The notes: a model not told the origin generated them from the letters alone. A DNA stretch of 64,000 bases from Reyranella sp. (GCA_019750135.1 JAIEOV010000005.1:141460-205459); one strand, 5' to 3'. Positions 1 through 7,794 are shown, counted from the stretch's first letter. Numbers and translations are program-made.

Positions 1-1113
1 TGCGCAGCCAATACCGTGAGACCTCGCAAAGGCGATAACCCTTTTGGGAGGTCGACAGCCGACGACGATTACCAGAGCCTTAACACTGGCACGTTCGTAG
101 AAGCGATACTCAAGAAGTTGCCCTACCGCTAGCCGTACAGCAAAACGGCTTGCCCCTGGCGTTGGTGCTGGCTTTATCTCTATAAACGTCCGCCCCTTAA
201 TCGAATGCTGTCCCACAAGGTCTACACTCTTATGGCGCCCATCGAAGCTCATAAATCCAGCCGTTAGGCCAAATCGCACAAAGCTCTCCTTGAGCATTTC
301 ATGCTGAGGTTGAATCTCAACTTCGTATGCATCGACGTATTTTCGATAGGGTGAACTAGCAGCAGAACCAGTTCGTCGCCAAGAGAAGTCACTTCCCGCG
401 CCGGCATTCTTGAAAGTGGCCGTCGAGCGAACCACGAACTCCTCGTCATCGGAGAACCATTCGAGAATAGAACCTTTGCATCCTGCATCTGCTAAGATCT
501 TGCGAACCTTGTAAGGATTTTTGAGTGGCTGAGACTGTGCCCAGCGCCAAGTTAATGGGCTGCCACTTGCAGTAGTCAAATCAATCGACCGTAGAGGATA
601 CTCTTCCTCCGCCCACCAAAAGTCCCTGACTCGACACATCCAGGGAACATCAATGTTCAACAGAGCACGCAAGCTCAGTTTACGCGGGTCTCTGCTTCGC
701 AATCGCCGGTCTTTGACTTCCTCAAGCACGGCAAGTTCGGGCCAAAAGGCTTGAGAACCGAATTTGGATCGCTTCTTTAAGTGCTGCTTCAACTTCTCAT
801 CGATCGGCCGGACATCCACGGCAGCGCCCACAAGACACCGTTGTCCGTTGTCGGGCTGGCGGCTAGTCATGATGATACCTACTCTTTGACTGGCAGCGAG
901 TTCGCCGACCGGTCCACCATGCGCCGTTGTATAGAAACCGCGCCAAGCGCCTACGCGGTACAGCTCAGTATTGTTCCATTCCTCATGGCCAAAGCCATAC
1001 TGTGCAGCAAACGACGGCGGATTGGCCGAGTAGTTCGATCTTGTGTCCAATGATGGGCATTTCCACTGCTTTGAGTTCCAAACCAAGCAATTGTGTTCGA
1101 TGAATTTTGTCAT
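1..1113 (-). CDS. PD-(D/E)XK nuclease-like protein, 3' end outside the window
   Basis: I translated this leftward frame by hand; it is open from ATG at 1113 to base 1 (371 codons, no stop), so the C-terminus lies beyond the window. Near the C-terminal end (about 220-110) it reads D-L-V-G, then FIEIKP, then RLAVGQLLEYRF. That is the D, E-x-K and Q pattern of PD-(D/E)XK endonucleases, as in restriction-type and MrcB-like proteins. The N-terminal part has a YGFGHEEW stretch and an aromatic-rich region that may bind DNA (inference). No methylase or other partner is visible to the right. Third codon positions are much more AT-rich than in all other genes here, which suggests transfer. The fold is fairly clear; the biological role (defence or repair) is not. 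Confidence 0.72.
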   Translation of the reverse strand, partial: MTKFIEHNCLVWNSKQWKCPSLDTRSNYSANPPSFAAQYGFGHEEWNNTELYRVGAWRGFYTTAHGGPVGELAASQRVGIIMTSRQPDNGQRCLVGAAVDVRPIDEKLKQHLKKRSKFGSQAFWPELAVLEEVKDRRLRSRDPRKLSLRALLNIDVPWMCRVRDFWWAEEEYPLRSIDLTTASGSPLTWRWAQSQPLKNPYKVRKILADAGCKGSILEWFSDDEEFVVRSTATFKNAGAGSDFSWRRTGSAASSPYRKYVDAYEVEIQPQHEMLKESFVRFGLTAGFMSFDGRHKSVDLVGQHSIKGRTFIEIKPAPTPGASRFAVRLAVGQLLEYRFYERASVKALVIVVGCRPPKRVIAFARSHGIGCA

Positions 1114-1226
1114 AGGGAGCCGCTTCTCGCCGAAGATGGCCTGAATACTGCAACAAAAAGTTGCATCGCCAAAGTCACGTTGCCACGCGAGCGCCCCTCT
1201 CGAAGCTTGGGGTGGCTGCGGTCGTC

Positions 1227-1457
1227 CTATGGGGTGTATCGCGCGTGAAAGCCCACGAGGCGCGCTTGGAATTTGTCGACGGATGATACAGGTGATTGGG
1301 CCGTACGACTGACCGCACTGGCATAGTACTCGATCACCACGGCGGACAGCGGCGACTGCATCCTGTTGGCGTGATCGACGATGACGTCGATCACGTAGTT
1401 GCCCAGGGCCTTGACGAACGTGGATTTGCAGTAGTTCTGCGTGCCGTCCGGACGCAT
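1227..1457 (-). pseudogene. Remnant of BBE-type FAD-linked oxidase
   Basis: This short frame matches an internal part of the intact FAD oxidase at 13684-15069. Both contain DGTQNY, an STF or STFL stretch, IDVIVDHANRMQSPLSAVV and IEYYA, and the DNA between about 1320 and 1450 is almost the same as 13990-14125. The FAD-binding half is missing, and stops lie just upstream of 1457. After about 45 matching codons the frame diverges and ends early. It cannot encode a working oxidase and is best read as a decayed duplicate. The copy sits between the AT-rich nuclease gene and another broken gene. Confidence 0.75.
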
Positions 1458-1523
1458 GCCCGCTTAAACGGCTAGAATCCCCCACGTCCCCGCTCGATCC
1501 AGCCACCCCTTCCCCCCCGTCCG

Positions 1524-3456
1524 TTGGGGACTGGCCGCCAAGTGTTCGCCATCCTCGCCCTGCTCGGCGCAATCGCGGTGCTGGTCACCAGCGTGCTGGG
1601 TTACCTGCAGGCGCGCGATGCGCTGCAAGGCCATCTACAACCAGCTGACCTCGACCCGGAAGAGCAAGGTCCAGCAGGTCGAGATTTCCGCACCATCCGC
1701 AACGAGCTCTCGCAACTGGCCGGCTCGAAGGAAGCGATCGACGCCGCGCGGGCGTTCCGCGCCACGTTCAACGAGCTCAATCGGGGCGAGGTGCCGGCCG
1801 ATCTCCGCGGCAAGGTCGACGCCTGGTACGGCGCGCAGTTCATGCCCGGCGTCCAGCGCCTGTCGGCCACGGAGGCAGACGTGAAGGCGTACCTGCCCGT
1901 CGATGCCGCCGGCTACTACCTGCAATACCACTACCTCGTCGCCAACCCCTACGACCGAGCGGCGCGAGCTGGTCGCCGATGCCGGCGACGGCAGCGCCTA
2001 CAGCCAGCAGCACGCGATCTTCCACCCGCTGCTGCGCGACGCCGCCACGACTTTCGGCTTCTTCGACCTCATGCTGGCCGATCCGGCGTCCGGCCGCATC
2101 GTCTATGCCGTGCGCAAGGAAGTCGATTTCTCCGCCTCGCTGCGCAGCCCTCCCTTCCGGCAATCGAACCCCGCCCTGACGGTCGCCCACTGCGCCGGCG
2201 ACGCCGACAAGGCGGTCGCCTGCCTGGAAGACTTCGCGCCCTATGCGCCCTCGGCCGGCGCGCCAATCGCCTTCATGGCCGCGCCGGTCATCGACAGGAA
2301 CGCCGTGATCGGCGTGCCGATCGCGCAAGGGTCGTGACCGGCGGACGGCGCTGGCGCGAGGACGGATTCGGCGACACCGGCGAGGCCTATCTCGTCGGGT
2401 CCGACAACCGCGCGCGCTCCGGCCCGCGGGCGTTCTACGAAAACCGTACGCGCTTCCATGCCGAGCTCAAGGAGAGCGGCAGCGCCGACCAGGAGATCGA
2501 CGCCATCCGCCGCTATGGCACGCCGGTGCTCCAGCAGCGCATCGCCACCGAGGCCGTCCAGGCCGCGCTCGCCGGCACGGAGGGTGTCGGCGAGACCGTC
2601 GGCTATCGGGGGGTGCCGACGCTCGCCTCGTGGGGGCCGTTGTCGATTGCCGGCCTCAACTGGGTCCTGGTCGCCAAGATCGACGCCGCGGAGGCCTTCG
2701 CGCCGATCGACACGCTCCGGCGCAACCTGACCGTCGTCGGCGCCGTCGCCCTGCTGGTGGTGGTCGTGACCTCCGCCTGGCTGTCGGGCGCGCTGCTCGG
2801 ACCGCTGCGGGAACTCACCGCCGGCGTGATGCGCTTTGCCGCCGGGGACTACGGCGCCCGGGTCGCCGTGCGCAGCCGCGACGAGATCGGCCGCCTGCGC
2901 ACGGCGTTCAACGCCATGGTCGACGAGCTGCGCGAGAAGAACACCCTCATCGAGAGCAAGAACCGCGAGAACGAGGAGCTGCTGCTCAACGTCCTGCCGG
3001 GGCCGATCGCCAACCGCCTGCGCGAGGCGAGAAGAACATCGCCGACGGCTTCGCCGAGGTCACGGTGGCCTTCGCCGACATCGTCGGCTTCACCGCCCTG
3101 TCGTCGCAGATGCCGCCGGCCGACGTCGTCACCCTGCTGAACGGGCTGTTCACGCGGTTCGGCGAGGCGGCGCACGAGCTCGGCATCGAGAAGATCAAGA
3201 CGCTGGGCGATGCCTCCATGGCGGTGCAGCGGCCCCGTCGTGGCCGGCGTGATCGGCAAGTCGAAGTACATCCATGACCTGTGGGGCGACACGGTGAACC
3301 TGGCGAGCCGCATGGAATCGGGCGGCTTGCCCGGCGCGATCCAGGTGACGCGGTCGGTGTACGACACGCTCAAAGGACCGCTTCGCCTTCGAGCCGCGCG
3401 GCCAGATCGACGTCAAGGGCCGCAGCGGCGTCGAGGCCTGGCTGCTGAAGATCTGA
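1524..3456 (+). pseudogene. Decayed membrane-bound adenylate/guanylate cyclase with HAMP domain
   Basis: Pieces of one class III cyclase can be followed through changing frames. They are an N-terminal membrane segment (about 1545-1610), a sensor region (FRTIRNELSQLAGS, then FHPLLRDAATTFGFFDLMLA), a second membrane segment near 2720-2790, a HAMP region (RSRDEIGRLRTAFNAM), and catalytic-domain parts ([33 protein letters not shown], ending VEAWLLKI at 3456). I see frame changes near 1625, 1685, 1950, 2335, 3030 and 3375. About 50 catalytic residues are missing near 3225, between GDASMAVQ and GPVVAGVIG. Sequencing error alone would not explain the deletion, so I call a pseudogene. It belongs to a different cyclase subfamily from the intact gene at 16370. 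Confidence 0.8.
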
Positions 3457-3582
3457 GGCTCACGCCTCGAGGCGGCGATGCACGCCGTCGGCGCAACCTT
3501 GACATATATCAATCAGACGAAAGGGCCATCCGGTTACCATGCTGTCGGCCCGGACAGTCGGGCCAGCCACAGGGGGAAACAC

Positions 3583-4203
3583 ATGTTGAAGAAGTTCCTG
3601 ATCGCGACGGCAGCTGGACTGCTGCTGGCGGCCTGCCAACAGCAGCCGCAGATGGCCAGCCCGGCACCCGTTACGCCAGTGAGGCAGTTGTTCGTCGTGT
3701 ACTTCAACACCGGTCAATCGGACATATTGCCTGAAGGGCAGGCGACGATTGCCCAGGCCTCGGCAACCTTCAAGCAGGGCGGCACCAACGTGCTCGTGAA
3801 AGGCCATGCCGACCGCGTCGGCGATCAGGGGGCGAACCTGCGGCTTTCCATGGCGCGCACGGCGGCCGTGAAGGCCGCGCTGATGCGCGCCGGCGTGCCG
3901 GAGTCGGCGATCCGGTCGGGCAGCCTGGGTGAGGAAAGCCTGCCGGTCCCCACCGCCGACCAAGTCCCCGAGCGGCTCAACCGCAGTGTTCACATCACGG
4001 TCATCGGGCGGCCGGTCATGAGCGACAAGGACTATTGCGCCGCGCTGGCCAGGAAGTGGCGTTCGTATTCCCGGACGGGCGCACAGGGTCCGGCGCCGCA
4101 GGCGATCGCCCAGTGCGATTCCGGAAACTACGACGCGGGCATCACGGTTCTGGAGCAGGTCCTGACGGACGACAGGGTCGTGTTGCCGTCGCGCTATCTG
4201 TAG
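3583..4203 (+). CDS. OmpA-family outer-membrane lipoprotein
   Basis: The 206-residue product starts with a lipoprotein signal ([18 protein letters not shown], lipobox LAAC), so it should be acylated at Cys18 and anchored in the outer membrane. Residues about 45-150 form an OmpA C-terminal peptidoglycan-binding domain: a [13 protein letters not shown] first strand, [18 protein letters not shown], then a helix with R-T-A-A-V. I chose ATG 3583 because AGGGGGAA lies just upstream and the signal peptide starts there; an open upstream extension lacks such features. The last 60 residues ([13 protein letters not shown], then [17 protein letters not shown]) form a small extra domain with two cysteines. 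The gene stands alone and ends in a good terminator. Confidence 0.85.
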   Translation: MLKKFLIATAAGLLLAACQQQPQMASPAPVTPVRQLFVVYFNTGQSDILPEGQATIAQASATFKQGGTNVLVKGHADRVGDQGANLRLSMARTAAVKAALMRAGVPESAIRSGSLGEESLPVPTADQVPERLNRSVHITVIGRPVMSDKDYCAALARKWRSYSRTGAQGPAPQAIAQCDSGNYDAGITVLEQVLTDDRVVLPSRYL

Positions 4204-4229
4204 CCTGATCCGGCTCGACTAGATTGTAG

Positions 4230-4260
4230 AGGGCGGTCCTCCTGCGAGGGCCGCCCTTTT
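4230..4260 (+). terminator. Rho-independent terminator after the OmpA-like gene
   Basis: A GC-rich hairpin (AGGGCGG-TCC arm against GG-GCCGCCC arm) is followed by TTTT at 4257-4260. It sits 27 bases after the stop codon of the OmpA-like gene and separates it from the convergent cupin gene. Confidence 0.8.
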
Positions 4261-4267
4261 CAGTCGA

Positions 4268-4816
4268 TCACGCCCGGCGACAGGCCTTGCCGACGATGTA
4301 GGCCACACCTTCCGCCCCGACCTGCGCCGTATGCATGCATCCCGCCGCGATCTCGCAGTGGTCGCCGGCCTTGAACGTCTCCGCCTTGTTGTCTCGGACG
4401 ATGGTGATCTCGCCGCTCAGCACCATGATACGCGCGTCGAAGTCGTGGGCGTGCAGGTCCTCGGCAAAGCAGGGCTTCTGGCCGCCATGCACGACCTCGA
4501 AGCCCTCGCGCCGCAGGTCGCTCTCGAACGCCTCGCGGCTGAGCGGGCCGGTGCGGCGGCGGCCCGACAGCAGGGCGACGCCTTCCGGCCCGACCTGCTC
4601 GGCATGCATGCAGCCCATCGGGACCTCGAAGCATTGACCGGCGCGGAAGGTGACGGGGGCGTTGTCGCGGGTGATGGTGATTTCGCCGCCCAGGACGAAG
4701 GCCTTGGCGTCGAAGTCATGGCAGTGATTGGGGGTCGCCAGGTACGGCTTCTGGCTGGTGTTCACGACCCGATAGCCATCGCGACGCAGGTCTGCTTCGA
4801 ATTCGGTCCGGTCCAT
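4268..4816 (-). CDS. Tandem-cupin protein
   Basis: The 182-residue protein is two copies of one cupin unit. Copy 1 (about 1-90) has HCHDFDAKAFVLGGEITI and CMHAEQVGPEGVALL; copy 2 (about 92-180) has HAHDFDARIMVLSGEITI and CMHTAQVGAEGVAYI. Each copy keeps the H-x-H, the following acidic residues and the late His used by cupins to bind a metal. Ahead of each cupin lies a short repeated motif (FEADLRRDGYRVVN and FESDLRREGFEVVH). The enzymatic or sensing role is unknown. It is transcribed away from the XRE-cupin regulator, 66 bases away, so that regulator may control it (inference). Confidence 0.8.
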   Translation of the reverse strand: MDRTEFEADLRRDGYRVVNTSQKPYLATPNHCHDFDAKAFVLGGEITITRDNAPVTFRAGQCFEVPMGCMHAEQVGPEGVALLSGRRRTGPLSREAFESDLRREGFEVVHGGQKPCFAEDLHAHDFDARIMVLSGEITIVRDNKAETFKAGDHCEIAAGCMHTAQVGAEGVAYIVGKACRRA

Positions 4817-4882
4817 GGCGGCTGCTTCCTCTGCTTGCGTGTGCTTGCGTGGGCGGCCGGAATGTGCGCTATAGAGGATATC

Positions 4883-5452
4883 ATGTCAACTTTAGAGGAC
4901 GAGATCAGCCTGCGGACAGGACGGGCGGTCAAGCAACAGCGCGAGGCCCGGGGCTTCAGCTTGCGCGAGCTGGCGGCGCGCAGCGGCATCTCCTCCTCGA
5001 TGATCTCGGACATCGAGCGCGGCGCGAAGTCGCCGACCGTCATCACCGTGGTGCGGCTCGCCGAGGCGCTGGGGGTCGGCGCCGCTCTCCTGGTCGACGG
5101 CGGGCCGGGTGCGGCGACGCGCATCCGCGTCCTGCGGCGCGGCGAGGGCAAGGGCGGCGAGCACCCCGCCCGCTGGCAAACCCTGGGGCCGGCGACACAA
5201 GGCAGCCGCATCGACTTCGTGCGCTACGAGATCCCGCCGTCGACCGTGCTCGGCCCGACCGACGGGCACGCCGCGGGCACGGTCGAGCACATGCATGTCG
5301 CCACCGGCACCGTCCGCGTCACCGTGGGCGACGAGACGGCCGAGCTCGCGGCGGGCGACAGCTGCAGCTGCCGCACCGACGTCGTGCATGCGATCGAGAA
5401 TCCCGATCCGTCGGCCGAGGCGCTGGTCTACCTGATCGTCGAGCGCGGTTGA
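4883..5452 (+). CDS. XRE-family transcriptional regulator with C-terminal cupin
   Basis: Residues about 14-68 form a helix-turn-helix of the XRE type (VKQQREARGFSLRELAARSG, ISSSMISDIERGAKSPTVIT). The rest is a cupin sensor domain with VEHMHVATG and a final DVVHAIENPDP. This domain order is typical of small-molecule-responsive repressors such as those of the PuuR/SutR type. ATG 4883 follows AGAGGATATC; the frame is open further upstream, but those codons lie within the divergent promoter region. The ligand cannot be told from sequence. The divergent tandem-cupin gene is the most obvious target. Confidence 0.82.
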   Translation: MSTLEDEISLRTGRAVKQQREARGFSLRELAARSGISSSMISDIERGAKSPTVITVVRLAEALGVGAALLVDGGPGAATRIRVLRRGEGKGGEHPARWQTLGPATQGSRIDFVRYEIPPSTVLGPTDGHAAGTVEHMHVATGTVRVTVGDETAELAAGDSCSCRTDVVHAIENPDPSAEALVYLIVERG

Positions 5453-5529
5453 TCCGGCACGACGCGCGCGGGGGCCTCGCAGAACGAGCTCACATGGACG
5501 CCCCGCGCCGCGCGGTGTACGGTCGCGCA

Positions 5530-5602
5530 CCATCGTCCCCCAAATGCCGGCCTACGATGGCTGAGAGAGACGTGCGCTCCCGCCCCCATCGCGAGGTGCA
5601 CG
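5530..5602 (+). ncRNA. Candidate structured cis-regulatory RNA, copy A
   Basis: Hairpin 1 pairs CCATCGT (5530-5536) with ACGATGG (5554-5560) around a 17-base loop. The linker CTGAGAGAGA follows. Hairpin 2 pairs CGTGC (5571-5575) with GCACG (5598-5602), with GCTCCCGCC in its 5' arm facing GCGAGG in its 3' arm. A TTG codon follows one base after hairpin 2, with GAGG seven bases before it, so the hairpin would hide the ribosome binding site. Copy B at 6868 has the same lengths and compensatory base changes. I cannot match it to a known riboswitch class by eye. It precedes the hflK-like gene. Confidence 0.55.
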
Positions 5603-5603
5603 C

Positions 5604-5687
5604 TTGAAACGCCGGCCCATCCTGCCCGCTCGTCGTCGTCCGCCCGTGCCTGCCCGCCGTCTCGCGGAGCCGGTCCATGGCGAATGA
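5604..5687 (+). CDS. Possible Arg/Pro-rich leader peptide
   Basis: A 27-codon frame starts at TTG right after RNA element A and ends at TGA (5685-5687), overlapping the start of the hflK-like gene by 11 bases. The peptide is very rich in Arg and Pro (for example LPARRRPPVPARR). Its start aligns exactly with the start of the 29-residue membrane peptide after RNA copy B, and the spacing from GAGG (seven bases) is the same. The downstream overlap would allow coupling to hflK. It could equally be chance in GC-rich DNA. Confidence 0.3.
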   Translation: MKRRPILPARRRPPVPARRLAEPVHGE

Positions 5688-6825
5688 CGGCGGCAACGGC
5701 GGCGGCCCGTGGGCCAGCGGTCGCGGTGGCGGCACGCGCGGCGGCCGCAACGGCCCGCGCCGCCCGACCGACATCGACAACGTGGTGCGCCTCGGCCGGG
5801 AGCGGCTGAAGAACCTCGCGCCCGGCGGCTTCGGGTCCTCCCGGGGCATCGTGCTGGTCGTGCTGCTGGGCATCGCGATCTGGCTGGCCACCGGCTTCTT
5901 CCGCGTGCAGCCCAACCAGCAGGCGATCCAGCTGGTGTTCGGCAAGCCCTACGGCAAGCCGGTCGAGCCTGGCCTGCACTACAACCTGCCGGGCCCGATC
6001 GGCGACGTCATCGTGGTCGACGTGCAGGACCAGCGCCGCGTCGTGATCGGCGCGCGCGGCGCCGACCGCCCGGCCTCGACGCGCGGCGGCCCGCGCACGA
6101 CCTCGACCGAGAACCTGATGCTGATGGGCGACGAGAACATCGTCGACATCGAGTTCGCCGTGCTGTGGCAGATCAAGGACGTCTTCAAGTACGCCTTCGA
6201 CGTGCGCAATCCGGAGGAGAACGTGCGCGATGCCGCCGAGGCGGCGATGCGCGAGGTCATCGGCCGCTCGACCCTGCAATATGCCCAGACCGAGGGCCGC
6301 AGCCGCATCGAGCAGGACGCCAAGGAGCTGATGCAGCGCATCCTCGACGGATACGGGCTGGGGGTGCGCATCTCCACCGTCCAGCTGCTGCGTGTCGACC
6401 CGCCGCAGGAGGTCATCGCGGCGTTCCGCGACGTGCAGGCGGCACGCGCCGACAAGGAGAAGAGCATCAACGAGGCCAACACCTATCGGAACCAGGTGCT
6501 GCCGCGCGCCAAGGGCGAGGCCGAATCGATCATCCAGCGCGGCGAGGCCTACAAGGCCGAGACCGTCGCGCGGGCGAGCGGCGACGCCCAGCGCTTCGAC
6601 CAGGTCCGCGAGCAATACGACAAGGCCCGCGACATCACCACCGAGCGGCTCTACCTCGACACGATGGAGGAAGTGCTGCGTGGCGTGAACAAGGTGCTGG
6701 TCGACAGGAACGCGTCGGGCGCCGGCGGCGTGGTGCCGTATCTGCCCCTCTCATTCGGGCCCCTATCATCCGGGCCACTATCATCCGGAAAGGCGCGCGA
6801 GCCGGCGCCGGCAACGTCTCGATAA
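5677..6825 (+). CDS. hflK: HflK-like band-7/SPFH membrane protein
   Basis: The 382-residue product has a Gly/Arg-rich N-terminal tail (1-50), one membrane segment (about 52-72, IVLVVLLGIAIWLATGFF) and a band-7/SPFH domain. The domain begins RVQPNQQAIQLVFGKP and continues through ADKEKSINEANTYRNQVLPRA and GEAESIIQRGEAYKAE. HflK with HflC forms a periplasmic-side cage around FtsH. Here no hflC follows, which is unusual: the next genes are small proteins. The C-terminus ends in a short repeat (PLSFGPLSSGPLSSG, encoded by 15-base DNA repeats at 6747-6791), not the usual tail. It may be a second copy, with hflKC elsewhere (inference). RNA element A lies just upstream. Confidence 0.82.
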   Translation: MANDGGNGGGPWASGRGGGTRGGRNGPRRPTDIDNVVRLGRERLKNLAPGGFGSSRGIVLVVLLGIAIWLATGFFRVQPNQQAIQLVFGKPYGKPVEPGLHYNLPGPIGDVIVVDVQDQRRVVIGARGADRPASTRGGPRTTSTENLMLMGDENIVDIEFAVLWQIKDVFKYAFDVRNPEENVRDAAEAAMREVIGRSTLQYAQTEGRSRIEQDAKELMQRILDGYGLGVRISTVQLLRVDPPQEVIAAFRDVQAARADKEKSINEANTYRNQVLPRAKGEAESIIQRGEAYKAETVARASGDAQRFDQVREQYDKARDITTERLYLDTMEEVLRGVNKVLVDRNASGAGGVVPYLPLSFGPLSSGPLSSGKAREPAPATSR

Positions 6826-6867
6826 GGTTCATGGACGCAGCCGCCGGCGGGGTGTATGGCTGCTGCA

Positions 6868-6940
6868 CCATCGCCCACTCAACGTCGGCCTGCGATGGCT
6901 GAGAGATGCGTGTGCTCCCGCCTTACCGGCGAGGTACACA
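6868..6940 (+). ncRNA. Candidate structured cis-regulatory RNA, copy B
   Basis: Hairpin 1 pairs CCATCGC (6868-6874) with GCGATGG (6892-6898), again around a 17-base loop ending GGCCT. Then comes CTGAGAGATG and hairpin 2: GTGT (6910-6913) pairs with ACAC (6936-6939), with GCTCCCGCC facing GGCGAGG. Compared with copy A, the T-A closing pair of stem 1 is C-G here, and a C-G pair in stem 2 is T-A; both changes keep pairing. The ATG of the next small gene starts two bases after the hairpin, and its ribosome binding site GAGG lies inside the stem. Confidence 0.55.
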
Positions 6941-6941
6941 C

Positions 6942-7031
6942 ATGAAGGATTGGCTCGTACCGCCCGTCCTGTTCCCGTTTTTCCTGATTCTGCTGATCAT
7001 CGGCTACGCGATCCTGCGTACGCCGACCTGA
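6942..7031 (+). CDS. 29-residue single-span membrane protein
   Basis: The frame reads MKDWLVPPV, then a hydrophobic stretch (LFPFFLILLIIGYAIL) and RTPT, so it is one membrane helix with charged ends. The ATG is placed exactly at the end of RNA copy B, with GAGG seven bases before it. It lies 29 bases before the next small membrane protein. No function can be given. The clear hydrophobic pattern and the well-placed start make it more likely real than chance. Confidence 0.55.
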   Translation: MKDWLVPPVLFPFFLILLIIGYAILRTPT

Positions 7032-7060
7032 CGGCCGCGCGCGGCCGGAAAGGATTCGCC

Positions 7061-7423
7061 ATGAAACTCCCGAAGGACACCAAGCCCCTGATCCAGGGTG
7101 CCGCCATCGGCGCCGTCATCTGCGCCATCGTCGGCTTCACCTGGGGCGGCTGGGTGACGGGCGCCACGGCGCGCAAGGATGCCGCGGTGTCGGCGCACAA
7201 CGCGACAGTGGCTACACTGGCGCCCTTCTGTGCCGAGCGTTTCCGCGCCCAGAGCGATGCCACGACGCGCATGGCCGAGCTCGCCAAGGCAAGCACCTGG
7301 GAACGCAGCAGCGTCGTCGAGAAGAGCGGATTCGCCGCCATGCCCGGCAGCAAGACCGGCGATTCCGACATCGCCCGCGCCTGCGTCGAGCTGTTGCTGG
7401 CGCCCGCGACGCCCAAGACGTGA
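7061..7423 (+). CDS. Small protein with one N-terminal membrane helix
   Basis: The 120-residue product starts at ATG 7061, nine bases after GGAAAGG. Residues about 10-32 are a Gly/Ala-rich membrane helix (IQGAAIGAVICAIVGFTWGG), followed by a helical, soluble part with three cysteines. I do not recognise a family. The next gene overlaps its stop codon by four bases (GTGA), so the two are probably translated together. The RNA copy B leader and the 29-residue peptide lie just upstream. Confidence 0.7.
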   Translation: MKLPKDTKPLIQGAAIGAVICAIVGFTWGGWVTGATARKDAAVSAHNATVATLAPFCAERFRAQSDATTRMAELAKASTWERSSVVEKSGFAAMPGSKTGDSDIARACVELLLAPATPKT

Positions 7424-7782
7424 CGCCCGCCACCGCCGTCGTCGCTGGTTCCGTCCTGGCCGCGGCGCTGCTGATGACGGCCTGCGACGGCTTTCATGCC
7501 GGCCACATCAGCGCTGGCGGCGCGCCGGTCGGCACGGCGCGCGGCATCGACGAAGCCTACGCCCAGCGCGACGCCTGCCTGGCGCGCAACGCTGCCGAAC
7601 GCGCGCTGGCCGGCGCCTCGCTTCACGCGCGCGCCCAGGCGCTGGCCCTCGCCTGCGCGACCGAAACCAACGCGCTGATCACAGCCTCGAGCCGCGGCGA
7701 CTCCGCGATCGCCGGCGCCATCCGCGACGACTCGGCATTCCGCGCCCTGGGCGTCGTGCTCAGGACGCCCGCCGTAAACTGA
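7420..7782 (+). CDS. Small secreted or lipoprotein-like hypothetical protein
   Basis: This 120-residue product begins at GTG 7420 inside the previous stop codon. It has a signal-like start (VAGSVLAAALLMTAC) with a possible lipobox ending at Cys22 (LMTAC, a slightly unusual one). The rest is Ala-rich and helical with two further cysteines (DACLARNAAER and LACATETNA). It is not a family I recognise. The overlap with the gene before and the 12-base gap to the gene after suggest a three-gene unit. Confidence 0.62.
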   Translation: MTPATAVVAGSVLAAALLMTACDGFHAGHISAGGAPVGTARGIDEAYAQRDACLARNAAERALAGASLHARAQALALACATETNALITASSRGDSAIAGAIRDDSAFRALGVVLRTPAVN

Positions 7783-7794
7783 GAGAGCTGCCCG

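Noticed and set aside
1227..3456. The left-edge oxidase fragment plus cyclase as a copy of the 13.7-18.1 kb block
   Set aside because: The oxidase parts are close copies, but the two cyclases belong to different subfamilies, so the similar layout is likely chance.
3499..3504. Perfect TTGACA box before the OmpA-like gene
   Set aside because: No acceptable -10 box lies 16-19 bases downstream, so I do not claim a promoter.
5554..5570. CTGAGAGA as part of a TPP (THI-box) riboswitch
   Set aside because: Only the CTGAGA-like stretch fits. The downstream CCTGATC element and the conserved TPP helices are missing, and in the third copy a CCTGATC occurs on the wrong side.
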